In this document: in pieces, positions 55,401 through 62,212 of the stretch
Layout of the letters: the number at the start of each line of letters is the position of its first letter
How positions within the stretch are numbered: the first letter of the stretch is position 1
Assembly (NCBI RefSeq): GCF_900155985.1
Contig: NZ_FTMA01000002.1
Span: forward strand, 62,001 to 126,000
Length of the DNA: 64,000 bases
Reading direction: 5' to 3'
Source of the DNA: Maribacter ulvicola
GTDB taxonomy: Bacteria > Bacteroidota > Bacteroidia > Flavobacteriales > Flavobacteriaceae
Position numbers and translations under genes: made by a program
The notes under the pieces: model-generated
Told to the model about the DNA's origin: nothing
Database searches by the model: none
The model's input: the letters and a program-made list of their open reading frames with translations, nothing else

Positions 55401-55550
55401 AATAATGTTCAACCCGTTGGTGTAACAGTAGATCCAAGTACAAATGTACCTACGTATACCTTTAATCCAGATTTGATTGAAACGTTTGGCTATGATGCTA
55501 GCTTGTTATCTAGATGGCAGGCACAAGTAGGATTGAGGTATATCTTCTAA
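52443..55550 (+). CDS. Oar-like TonB-dependent receptor with carboxypeptidase-regulatory domain
   Basis: A 1035-residue outer-membrane protein. A signal peptide ends near ATYGQ; residues about 25-110 are the carboxypeptidase-regulatory beta-sandwich (NIRGLVMDDQNQPLFGANIV); a plug domain follows with SFGGRNDQFNNFSLDGAIFNNPFG and a large barrel ends in VGLRYIF. The build resembles Oar of Myxococcus and its many Bacteroidota homologues, which export or import large substrates; the ligand here is unknown. It has no SusD partner and is monocistronic with its own promoter and terminator. Confidence 0.92.
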   Translation: MKNKMFFQVLLLLFISATYGQVTTSNIRGLVMDDQNQPLFGANIVAVHTPTGTKYGAITNEDGRFNLLNLRVGGPYRVEISYVGFKPYKLTDVNLSLGQTFNVDIKLASESQALDEVTVVSDRSGTFSSDRTGAETSVGRRELTRLPTISRSAQDFTRLEPTASGNSFGGRNDQFNNFSLDGAIFNNPFGLDAATPGGQTDSQPISLDAIEQIQVSTAPYDVTQSGFTGASVNAVTKSGSNEFHGTVYGFFRNEDMTGGKIKGDDIVKPKLDQSQYGVSIGGPIIKNKLFFFANFERDERTDLGTNGWVPNTGSGAINESRVLESDLIAVRDQLLAVGYDPGAYEGYTHDAESTKGLFKLDWNINDNNRLAVIYNFLNASKQKPAHPTAIQFRGPNANTLQFQNSGYEQNNELKSVQVELNSTLSETASNKLQVGYTHFNDYRNPFSSPAPSINIAKDGSNYIIAGHEPFSANNRLDQKVLQITNNLNFYKGDHTYTVGFSLEKFMFDNSFNLTAYGFSKFGSVDIADFDASTYDFAGPQATFNANNAVPDGEGWALAETNVGQLAFYVQDEWNVNEKLKLTYGIRFDKPLFFDSAEKAQDVIDRGFVIADRPYENPNTGKTVFIDNTQLPTNDWLISPRVGFNYDVYGDRSLQLRGGSGIFTGRFPFVWLGNQIANPDVFFLQAVDPDYKFPQVWRTNLGADKRLDNGMVLTADVSYTKDINGPHVQNWAITSPSANLSGVDNRAIYTSDDLLNSEGFGAGPFVFTNSDKGRIWNASLKAQKTFDNGLYAMLAYSYLDAKDVNSIEAEITSDAFAGNPIVNDVNADVLAHSKYGDNHRFIGVASKNWEYGNGKWATTLSTFFEYAQGGRFNYTYGGDINGDGSSINDLIYVPTSAEINQMQFAGAGQGAALDTYIAQDDYLSDRRGQYAERYGALAPWRGRWDVKFLQDYKINVAKGKTNIIQFSADVLNIGNLISSDWGLVQQPNNVQPVGVTVDPSTNVPTYTFNPDLIETFGYDASLLSRWQAQVGLRYIF

Positions 55551-55569
55551 GATTGTAAAATTAAGTTGT

Positions 55570-55600
55570 AAAAGCCCTAGCAAATATGTTAGGGCTTTTT
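55570..55600 (+). terminator. Intrinsic terminator after Oar-like gene
   Basis: AAAAGCCCTAGCA (55570-55582) pairs with TGTTAGGGCTTTT (55587-55599), one G-U pair, T-run to 55600. The T-run merges with the next gene's -7 box. Confidence 0.9.
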
Positions 55601-55607
55601 ATTTTTG
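55600..55607 (+). promoter_or_regulatory. -7 box overlapping a terminator, next to the DUF6495 start
   Basis: TATTTTTG matches TAnnTTTG perfectly. Its first base is the last base of the preceding terminator T-run and the ATG follows only 4 bases later, so the mRNA would begin at or next to the start codon. Confidence 0.5.
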
Positions 55608-55611
55608 CAAA

Positions 55612-56088
55612 ATGAAATATACGAGGCTAACAAAAGAACAATTAGAGGAACTGCATCCAGAATTTATTAATTTTTTGGCGACACAGTCTATAACCGGTGA
55701 TGAGTGGGATGCCCTAAAAAAGGATAAACCAAAAGTAGCAGAAGAAGAACTAGATGTTTTTAGTGATTTGGTATGGGAGGGTGTATTGACCAAAGTTTCT
55801 TATTTGGAGAATATTTCAGACAAGCAAATGCATCTTTTTCATTTGACCGATAAAGAGATGAAATTGATCTCGGTAAAGGTGATGAATCCAGAAATTGATT
55901 TGACCACTACTGTTGGTTTTGACTGGTTCAAAAGAAATTGGCAATCAGATTTTGTAGAATATTTGACCGCTGCAAAAGCGTATACAGACGATAAAAATGT
56001 AGATAAGTTTTCGTTGCTTCAGCAAGGTGCGGTTATTACAAAAGGAGAATTGTACAAATGGTTCGAAAAAGTAATCGTTACCAAATAA
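55612..56088 (+). CDS. DUF6495 family protein
   Basis: A 158-residue soluble, acidic protein with no signal peptide. It begins MKYTRLTKEQLEELHPEFINFLATQSI and has conserved blocks EELDVFSDLVWEGVL and LFHLTDKEMKLISVKV, which I recall as DUF6495, a family limited to Flavobacteriia and relatives. No function is known to me. It lies alone ahead of hisS, which has its own -7 box. Confidence 0.8.
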   Translation: MKYTRLTKEQLEELHPEFINFLATQSITGDEWDALKKDKPKVAEEELDVFSDLVWEGVLTKVSYLENISDKQMHLFHLTDKEMKLISVKVMNPEIDLTTTVGFDWFKRNWQSDFVEYLTAAKAYTDDKNVDKFSLLQQGAVITKGELYKWFEKVIVTK

Positions 56089-56144
56089 AACACTAAAAAT
56101 CTAAAATCCATACTACTAAAATATGGCCTTACTTTATGGAAGGT

Positions 56145-56152
56145 TATATTTG
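56145..56152 (+). promoter_or_regulatory. Candidate -7 promoter box for hisS
   Basis: TATATTTG is a perfect TAnnTTTG match 19 bases before the hisS ATG. Confidence 0.55.
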
Positions 56153-56171
56153 TAATTCAATATAAAAATTA

Positions 56172-57551
56172 ATGGCACAGAAACCATCTATACCAAAAGG
56201 TACCCGAGATTTTAATCCATCAGAAATTGCAAAGCGTAATTATATCTTTGATATCATCAAGAAGAACTTTCAGACCTATGGTTTTCAGCCTATTGAAACT
56301 CCTTCCTTTGAGAACTCTGATACTTTATTGGGTAAGTATGGAGAAGAAGGTGATCGTCTGATTTTTAAAATATTGAATTCTGGTGATTTTATACGTAAGG
56401 TGGATGATGCTACGTATGCAGATAAAAATTCAGCTACAATAGCACCTAGAATTACAGAAAAAGCATTGCGTTATGATCTAACGGTACCATTTGCGCGCTA
56501 CGTGGTAATGCACCAAAACGAGATAGATTTTCCTTTTAAGCGCTATCAAATTCAACCGGTATGGAGAGCGGATAGGCCGCAAAAGGGTAGATTCAGAGAA
56601 TTTTTTCAATGTGATGCAGATGTTGTCGGATCCAATTCCTTATTACAAGAAGTAGAATTAATTCAGCTGTATGATGCCGTATTTTCTGAATTAAAATTGG
56701 AAGGTGCAACCATAAAGATGAACAATAGAAAAATCTTGGCAGGTATAGCAGAAGTTATCGGGGCTAAAGATTTATTGATAGATTTTACCGTGGCACTAGA
56801 CAAGCTAGATAAAATAGGGGAGGACGGAGTTAAAAAAGAAATGCTGGCTAAAGGTATTACTGCCGAAGCTATAGAAAAAGCCACTCCGTTATTTTTACCA
56901 CAAGGCAGCAATGAAGAACAATTAGAGCGTTTAGACGCATTGTTAAAAGATTCTGAGGAAGGTAAAAAAGGACTGGAAGAGCTTCGTTTTATTCTAGAGA
57001 CAGTTTCTACATTAGGGCTTCAATCTGCTAAATTGTCAATAGATGTTACCCTTGCACGTGGATTGAACTATTATACAGGTGCCATTTTTGAAGTGGCGGC
57101 ACCAGAAGGTGTAAAAATGGGATCCATAGGTGGTGGTGGTCGTTATGATGACCTTACCGGTATTTTTGGTTTAAAGAATGTAAGTGGTGTAGGTATTTCA
57201 TTTGGCCTTGATCGTATTTATTTGGTTTTGGAAGATTTAGGACTCTTCCCAGAGGCAATTGATCGATCCCTTCAAGTATTGTGTGTTAATTTTGGGGATA
57301 AAGAAGCCATGGCAGCCTTAAAATTGGTAAGTCAACTGCGTAAATCTGGCGTTAAAGCTGATATGTACCCATCTAATGCCAAGATGCAAAAGCAAATGAA
57401 ATATGCCAATAATCGCAATGTTCCTTATGTCATTTTAATAGGCGAACAGGAGTTGGAAAATAATTCGTTTGTTGTTAAAAACATGAAAGAAGGCTCACAA
57501 AAAGAGTACAGTTTAAACAAGGTTTCAGATTTTGTAAGCTATTTAAGCTAA
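56172..57551 (+). CDS. hisS: Histidine-tRNA ligase
   Basis: Charges tRNA-His. The 459-residue class II synthetase has motif 1 (RNYIFDIIKKNFQTYGFQPIETPSFE), the LRYDLTVPFARYV block, motif 2 RADRPQKGRFREFFQCDADVVG (about 136-157), the histidine-binding LARGLNYYTGAIFEV (about 295-309) and motif 3 GGGGRYDDLTG plus GVGISFGLDRI. A C-terminal anticodon-binding domain follows (about 375-459). It is somewhat longer than the E. coli enzyme (424), mostly in the insertion region. Confidence 0.97.
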   Translation: MAQKPSIPKGTRDFNPSEIAKRNYIFDIIKKNFQTYGFQPIETPSFENSDTLLGKYGEEGDRLIFKILNSGDFIRKVDDATYADKNSATIAPRITEKALRYDLTVPFARYVVMHQNEIDFPFKRYQIQPVWRADRPQKGRFREFFQCDADVVGSNSLLQEVELIQLYDAVFSELKLEGATIKMNNRKILAGIAEVIGAKDLLIDFTVALDKLDKIGEDGVKKEMLAKGITAEAIEKATPLFLPQGSNEEQLERLDALLKDSEEGKKGLEELRFILETVSTLGLQSAKLSIDVTLARGLNYYTGAIFEVAAPEGVKMGSIGGGGRYDDLTGIFGLKNVSGVGISFGLDRIYLVLEDLGLFPEAIDRSLQVLCVNFGDKEAMAALKLVSQLRKSGVKADMYPSNAKMQKQMKYANNRNVPYVILIGEQELENNSFVVKNMKEGSQKEYSLNKVSDFVSYLS

Positions 57552-57684
57552 GTGTCTTAATATCAGATAAATTTTTACTGAGTCATTTTTGATTATATTT
57601 GGTTAACCAATCTGGTTGTGCAATTTTTTGTCGTATGATCAATATGTGTTTAAATCAAAATAAAATTTTATAATTAAAAATATC

Positions 57685-58455
57685 ATGACGAATAGCAACA
57701 AATTATCTGGAAAAAATATACTCATTACTGCCGGTGCTCAGGGAATTGGAGAAGCCATTACCAGGCATTTTATTGACAGTGGCGCCCATGTTGCTATTCA
57801 TTATTTTTCTAGTGCGGATACGGCAAACGAATTGGTGAAATATGCTACGGATAAGGGATTGAAAGCAATTGCAATATCTGGGGATTTGACCAAAGAAGAA
57901 GATGCCAATAGTTTAGTGGAAAAAACGGTTGAAGCTTTAGGAGATCTACATATTCTTGTAAATAACGCCGGTTCATTGGTTGCGCGTAAAATGCTTAATG
58001 AAATGGAAACAGAATTTTGGCATAAGGTGATGGATATCAATCTAACTTCAATGATGTTCGTTACACGGGCAGCAGCACCATATTTGTCAAAAAATGAAAA
58101 TAGTAGTATTGTCAATTTAGCATCTTTGGCCGGGCGTAAAGGAGGACACCCAGGATCTTTGGTGTACTCTACCAGTAAAGGAGCTATTTTAACTTATACA
58201 AGGGCACTTGCCTCAGAATTGGGGCCACAGGGAACAAGAGTTAATGCAGTTGCACCGGGACTTATCTTAGGTACTTCATTTCACAATACACACACAACTA
58301 AAGAATCTGCTGCAGAAACTACAAAAGGTATACCTATTCAAAGAGCGGGTAACGCTGATGATGTTGCCAGAGCTGTGTTGTATTTAGCCTCTGAATATGA
58401 TGGCTTTATTACTGGCGCTACGCTTGATATAAATGGCGGAGTTTATAACATGTAG
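57685..58455 (+). CDS. SDR family oxidoreductase (FabG-like)
   Basis: A 256-residue classical short-chain dehydrogenase. It has the Rossmann motif ITAGAQGIGEAIT (14-26), NNAGSLVARK near 92 and the catalytic Ser-Tyr-Lys set: Ser in NLASLAGRKG and YSTSKGA (Tyr and Lys). The C-terminal GFITGATLDINGG is the usual ending. The basic residue after beta2 that favours NADP is not obvious (HYFSSADT). The substrate is unknown; it is not in a fatty-acid cluster. Confidence 0.93.
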   Translation: MTNSNKLSGKNILITAGAQGIGEAITRHFIDSGAHVAIHYFSSADTANELVKYATDKGLKAIAISGDLTKEEDANSLVEKTVEALGDLHILVNNAGSLVARKMLNEMETEFWHKVMDINLTSMMFVTRAAAPYLSKNENSSIVNLASLAGRKGGHPGSLVYSTSKGAILTYTRALASELGPQGTRVNAVAPGLILGTSFHNTHTTKESAAETTKGIPIQRAGNADDVARAVLYLASEYDGFITGATLDINGGVYNM

Positions 58456-58590
58456 AATTCAATAAAATTATAATAAAACTAGTCGTCTAAAAGTGAATAG
58501 TTTTTATGCTATTAATTTACTCTTGTTCTGGTTTAGACGGCTTAAGAGTGTTTATTTTAAAGAACTCATTTTAATAGAGGTATATAGGCT

Positions 58591-59145
58591 CTATGAACTA
58601 TATATTCTTTTGGATATTTCTTTAAGAATAGTTTTATAATAAGAATTATCATGAGGTACATAGTTGTATGTAGTAGTGTTACAAATTGCTTTGCTAAATT
58701 GATTTAAAGATTCTAGTTTTAAGTCTTTCACCTCACTCTTCTGCTTTTGAAGTGCACTAAATGGTGACTTTAGTTCAGCTATGAACGTGTGATGAAACTC
58801 GTAATCTTTCAATGTTCTAGAGTGATTTTTAAAAGATTTATAAATTCCGATTTTTTCTAAATCCGGAGGGGATATAGTTAATCCTATTTCTTCCTGTACT
58901 TCTCGTATAACAGAGGTTAAGATAGATTCACTTGCACCAATATGTCCGGCAACGGAAACATCCCAAAGTAAAGGAAACACATCTTTATTTTTAGACCGTT
59001 GCTGCATTAGTATTTGACCATTTGGAGTATAGAACCATATATGCACCGTTTGATGAAACCATCCATTCTTATGCGCATCGGACTTCATGGCAGTTTTGCC
59101 GGTTAATTTTCCATGAGCATCTAAAATGTCTATAAGTTCATCCAT
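58591..59145 (-). CDS. NUDIX hydrolase, isopentenyl-diphosphate isomerase-like
   Basis: A 184-residue protein from the ATG at 59145. The frame can be read back to a TTG at 59166, but that lies within the preceding gene's terminator. The NUDIX box is complete, GHIGASE-x7-REVQEEIGL (about 74-96), with the lead-in VHIWFYTPNGQILMQQRS. The fold resembles YfcD and type I IPP isomerases, but the isomerase active-site Cys (usually in a TCC motif) is not seen, so a diphosphatase role is likelier. It follows the M42 peptidase gene on the same strand. Confidence 0.85.
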   Translation of the reverse strand: MDELIDILDAHGKLTGKTAMKSDAHKNGWFHQTVHIWFYTPNGQILMQQRSKNKDVFPLLWDVSVAGHIGASESILTSVIREVQEEIGLTISPPDLEKIGIYKSFKNHSRTLKDYEFHHTFIAELKSPFSALQKQKSEVKDLKLESLNQFSKAICNTTTYNYVPHDNSYYKTILKEISKRIYSS

Positions 59146-59153
59146 ATAATAAA

Positions 59154-59180
59154 AAAATCCCTCCAAAGATTGAAGGGATT
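59154..59180 (-). terminator. Terminator after the M42 peptidase gene
   Basis: On the minus strand AATCCCT and AGGGATT form a 7-bp stem with an 11-base loop, followed by seven T, just past the peptidase stop and right before the NUDIX start. Confidence 0.8.
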
Positions 59181-59189
59181 ATATAAAAT

Positions 59190-60278
59190 TTATTCGAAGT
59201 AGCTAAACGTTTCTCCATCTTTAATGGTAAGCAATGTTTCGTAGATTAAACGAATTACATTCTCCACATCATCTTTATGAACCGTTTCTACGGTAGTATG
59301 CATATAGCGTAGCGGTAAGGAAATTAATGCAGAAGCAACACCGCCATTACTGTAGGCAAAAGCATCTGTGTCCGTACCGGTAGATCTAGAAGCGGCCATT
59401 CTTTGAAATGGAATCTTTTTCTCCTCGGCCGTTTCAATAATGCGCTCACGTAATTTATTTTGAACCGCTGGGGCGTAAGAAATTACAGGTCCTGCGCCAA
59501 TTTCAGTATGTCCTTGCACCTCTTTTTTAATCATTGGTGTTGTGGTGTCATGACAAACATCGGTTACTATTGCTATGTTGGGTTTTATAGTGTGTGTTAT
59601 CATTTCTGCACCACGTAAACCTATTTCTTCCTGTACAGAATTGGTGATGTAAAGACCAAAAGGTAATTCTACTTTATTTTCATGTAAAAGGCGCGCAACT
59701 TCGGCAATCATGAATCCGCCTGCTCTGTTATCAATAGCCCTACATACATACTTATTTTTGTTGAGAATTTGAAACTCGTCCGGATAAGTAATTACACAGC
59801 CCACATGAACCCCAAGTTTTTCAACTTCCTCTTTGGTTGTAGCACCGACATCAACGGTTATATTCTCAATTTTTGGTGATTCTTCCTTATCTCCTTTACG
59901 GGTATGAATGGCAGGCCAACCAAATATACCTTTTACTATTCCGTTTTTTGTATGGATATTTACCCATTTAGAGGGAGCTATTTGGTGATCACTACCACCA
60001 TTTCTAATAACATGAATAAGTCCGTTATCTGTAATATAGTTAACATACCAAGAAATTTCATCAGAATGCCCTTCAATGACTACCTTATATTTTGCATCGG
60101 GATTAATAACTCCAACAGCCGTACCATATGTATCTGTAATAAATGTGTCTACATAAGGTTTTAGGTAGTCCATCCATATTTTTTGCCCTTCCCACTCATA
60201 TCCTGTTGGGGCAGCATTATTCAAGTATTTTTCCAAAAAGTCTTCAGACTTTTTGGTAATTATTTTTTTATCAGCCAT
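59190..60278 (-). CDS. M42 family metallopeptidase
   Basis: A cytosolic dinuclear-zinc aminopeptidase of the glutamyl/leucyl aminopeptidase (FrvX) type. It has 362 residues from the ATG at 60278; the earlier in-frame start at 60308 adds a hydrophobic stretch not typical here. Metal and catalytic segments are VIEGHSDEISWYV (His and Asp), CRAIDNRAGGFM (bridging Asp), NSVQEEIGLRGAE (Glu pair), VTDVCHDTT and the C-terminal PLRYMHTTVE His. All ligands look intact. Such enzymes often form tetrahedral dodecamers. Confidence 0.94.
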   Translation of the reverse strand: MADKKIITKKSEDFLEKYLNNAAPTGYEWEGQKIWMDYLKPYVDTFITDTYGTAVGVINPDAKYKVVIEGHSDEISWYVNYITDNGLIHVIRNGGSDHQIAPSKWVNIHTKNGIVKGIFGWPAIHTRKGDKEESPKIENITVDVGATTKEEVEKLGVHVGCVITYPDEFQILNKNKYVCRAIDNRAGGFMIAEVARLLHENKVELPFGLYITNSVQEEIGLRGAEMITHTIKPNIAIVTDVCHDTTTPMIKKEVQGHTEIGAGPVISYAPAVQNKLRERIIETAEEKKIPFQRMAASRSTGTDTDAFAYSNGGVASALISLPLRYMHTTVETVHKDDVENVIRLIYETLLTIKDGETFSYFE

Positions 60279-60348
60279 CAATGTAAGTTTAGGATACAAA
60301 CTTAACAATATTAGCGTTGTATTAATAATAACCTTCTTTAATAATCGT

Positions 60349-60356
60349 TAATTTTG
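60349..60356 (+). promoter_or_regulatory. Candidate -7 promoter box for DUF4294 gene
   Basis: TAATTTTG matches TAnnTTTG perfectly, 20 bases before the ATG at 60377. Confidence 0.5.
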
Positions 60357-60376
60357 GTAGGACTTTTGTTTAGCCT

Positions 60377-61066
60377 ATGGTAATGAAATATAACTTTATA
60401 CTTCTTTTTTTACTGATCAACAGTGTTTTTATTTGCAATGCACAAGTTGAAGAACAGGAGCTTGATTCGATTACCGAAAAAATGATTATTGTAACCGGTG
60501 ATTCATTAGTGCAAAGCTCAATAGCCTTAGAGGAAGCCTATGTATTTGGTAAGCTCAAGTTCTCTTCTTATAATGAAAAGTTACGTTATTATATTTTGCG
60601 TAGAAAAACACAAAAAGTATATCCGTATGCAAAAATGGCGGCTGAGCGTTTGGTGGAGTTAAACGATAGTTTAGCCAACTTGAAGAATAATAGAAAACGT
60701 AAGAAATATACCAAAAAAGTACAGAAGTTTATTGAAGAGGAGTTTTCAGAAGAGCTAAAGAAGTTAACGCGAACAGAGGGTCAGATTTTGGTGAAACTTA
60801 TTTACAGGCAGACGGGTACCACTGCTTTTAGTCTTGTCAAGGAATTAAGGAACGGTTGGCGTGCATTTTGGTATAATACTACAGCAAAACTTTTTAAGAT
60901 CAGTATTAAAGAAGAATTTCATCCAGATCTAATAGAAGAGGACTATTTAATAGAGGATATTTTACAACGTGCATTTTCTAAAGGTATATTGGAACGACAA
61001 GAAACGGTTTTAGATTATGATTATGATAAGTTGTATAATAAATGGAAAAAAACTCCTAAGAACTAA
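60377..61066 (+). CDS. DUF4294 exported protein
   Basis: A 229-residue protein with a signal peptide (ends VFICNAQ); the ATG at 60383 is an equally good start. The DUF4294 block covers about 70-190, with RRKTQKVYPYAKMAAERL, the LTRTEGQILVKLIYRQTG segment, ELRNGWRAFWYNTTAKLF and FHPDLIEEDYLIE. It is a helical periplasmic domain of unknown function. It converges on a small membrane protein gene, overlapping by 4 bp. Confidence 0.87.
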   Translation: MVMKYNFILLFLLINSVFICNAQVEEQELDSITEKMIIVTGDSLVQSSIALEEAYVFGKLKFSSYNEKLRYYILRRKTQKVYPYAKMAAERLVELNDSLANLKNNRKRKKYTKKVQKFIEEEFSEELKKLTRTEGQILVKLIYRQTGTTAFSLVKELRNGWRAFWYNTTAKLFKISIKEEFHPDLIEEDYLIEDILQRAFSKGILERQETVLDYDYDKLYNKWKKTPKN

Positions 61067-61302
61067 CGTGATTTTGTTTTTTCACCGAAGACTGAATTCA
61101 TGATAGTCATAATGCCTTTAAAGCCCATGAAAACTGCGAAAAAGGCTAGAGTTAAACCAACTATACATACAGGCCAGAACATTGAATGTTCTTGATTTTT
61201 AAATGCTTGCCATAAAATGAATGGTGCGGTAAACATTAGTACAACAGTAAATCCTAGTCGCTTTAATCCTTTTACAAGTAAATCTTTATCTGTTCTTCTC
61301 AT
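61063..61302 (-). CDS. Small two-helix membrane protein (DUF6095-like)
   Basis: A 79-residue protein with two membrane helices (about 15-33 and 42-66) joined by a short turn, with basic ends (KGLKRLG, KTKSR). I recall similar flavobacterial proteins as DUF6095. The function is unknown. Its start overlaps the DUF4249 gene by 17 bp, so it is part of that minus-strand operon. Confidence 0.75.
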   Translation of the reverse strand: MRRTDKDLLVKGLKRLGFTVVLMFTAPFILWQAFKNQEHSMFWPVCIVGLTLAFFAVFMGFKGIMTIMNSVFGEKTKSR

Positions 61303-62209
61303 TATCTGTAATTATAATACTATCCTTATATTCTTCTACAATGGCAAAGTAGCCTAAGGCAAAATTATCTATTTTTTCTAAATTGTTAGCCATCTCGTCA
61401 TTGTCCATACCTGTAATGTTGATGATGTTGCCCCGTACAGTTGCTGCTGGAGTTTGAAATGGACCTTGGTCACCACCAGATTGAACAATGATTTGGTTCA
61501 TGTAATTGTAAAATTGTTCATCTGCTCCTAACAGGCTAATAGTAACTTCTGAACTTGTGTTCAATTCCAATTCATTGTCGTAAAAGTATGAAAACACAAA
61601 TGTTTGCCCTTGGTAAAACTCATCTTCGGTTACTAGAAATTCTCCGAAATCTAAGTCTAATACGTAAAAATCATTTGTTGTATCACGATCGGTAAAGGTA
61701 ACTATAACCTCTGTTTCATCTTCAGAAAACAATGTCTCATCACCTTGTTCTAATGAGTCTATAGGAACTGATTTTACGTAGGTGGTCGTCGCTAGATATT
61801 GTTCAATATCTGTTGTAATTATCAATTTGAAAACATCACCTTCATTAATATTACTTACTCTAATTCTCTGATCACTATCAAATGATGGGTCAGGAACCCA
61901 TTTTCCGCTACCAGGTTCAACTTCTGCTAAATTTGATACTCCGCCACCTTCCAAAATTTCTGGAGTATCTTCTCTGGGAGTACCGTAATAAATGATAGCG
62001 CTTTGAATAGTTGCAACTGTATTTTCTTCAAAGAAGGCACTACTCTCTGAAAACATTATTTCAATGGGTAGATGCTCTTCGTTTTCATCCACTCTGATTA
62101 CCCCGTTTACAATGAGTCTGCTAACATTATCCGGAAGCTCTACATCAACGACATCTTCGCAAGAAGTAAAGAATGTTATGGTTAATATCAGTATTAAATA
62201 GCGTTTCAT
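61286..62209 (-). CDS. DUF4249 lipoprotein
   Basis: A 307-residue lipoprotein (signal ends FFTSC, followed by EDVVDVELP), with the DUF4249 beta-rich domain (RLIVNGVIR near 35, YKLIITT-like VFKLIITTD near 140, late MNQIIVQSGGDQGPF). DUF4249 proteins are nearly always encoded next to TonB-dependent receptors, as here (3 bp from the receptor stop), and probably act as a surface or plug partner. The substrate is unknown. Confidence 0.9.
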   Translation of the reverse strand: MKRYLILILTITFFTSCEDVVDVELPDNVSRLIVNGVIRVDENEEHLPIEIMFSESSAFFEENTVATIQSAIIYYGTPREDTPEILEGGGVSNLAEVEPGSGKWVPDPSFDSDQRIRVSNINEGDVFKLIITTDIEQYLATTTYVKSVPIDSLEQGDETLFSEDETEVIVTFTDRDTTNDFYVLDLDFGEFLVTEDEFYQGQTFVFSYFYDNELELNTSSEVTISLLGADEQFYNYMNQIIVQSGGDQGPFQTPAATVRGNIINITGMDNDEMANNLEKIDNFALGYFAIVEEYKDSIIITDNEKNR

Positions 62210-62212
62210 AGC

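Noticed and set aside
58490-58545. CGTCTAAA...TTTAGACG inverted repeat between the SDR and NUDIX genes as a terminator
   Set aside because: The arms are far apart and no U-tract follows either one.
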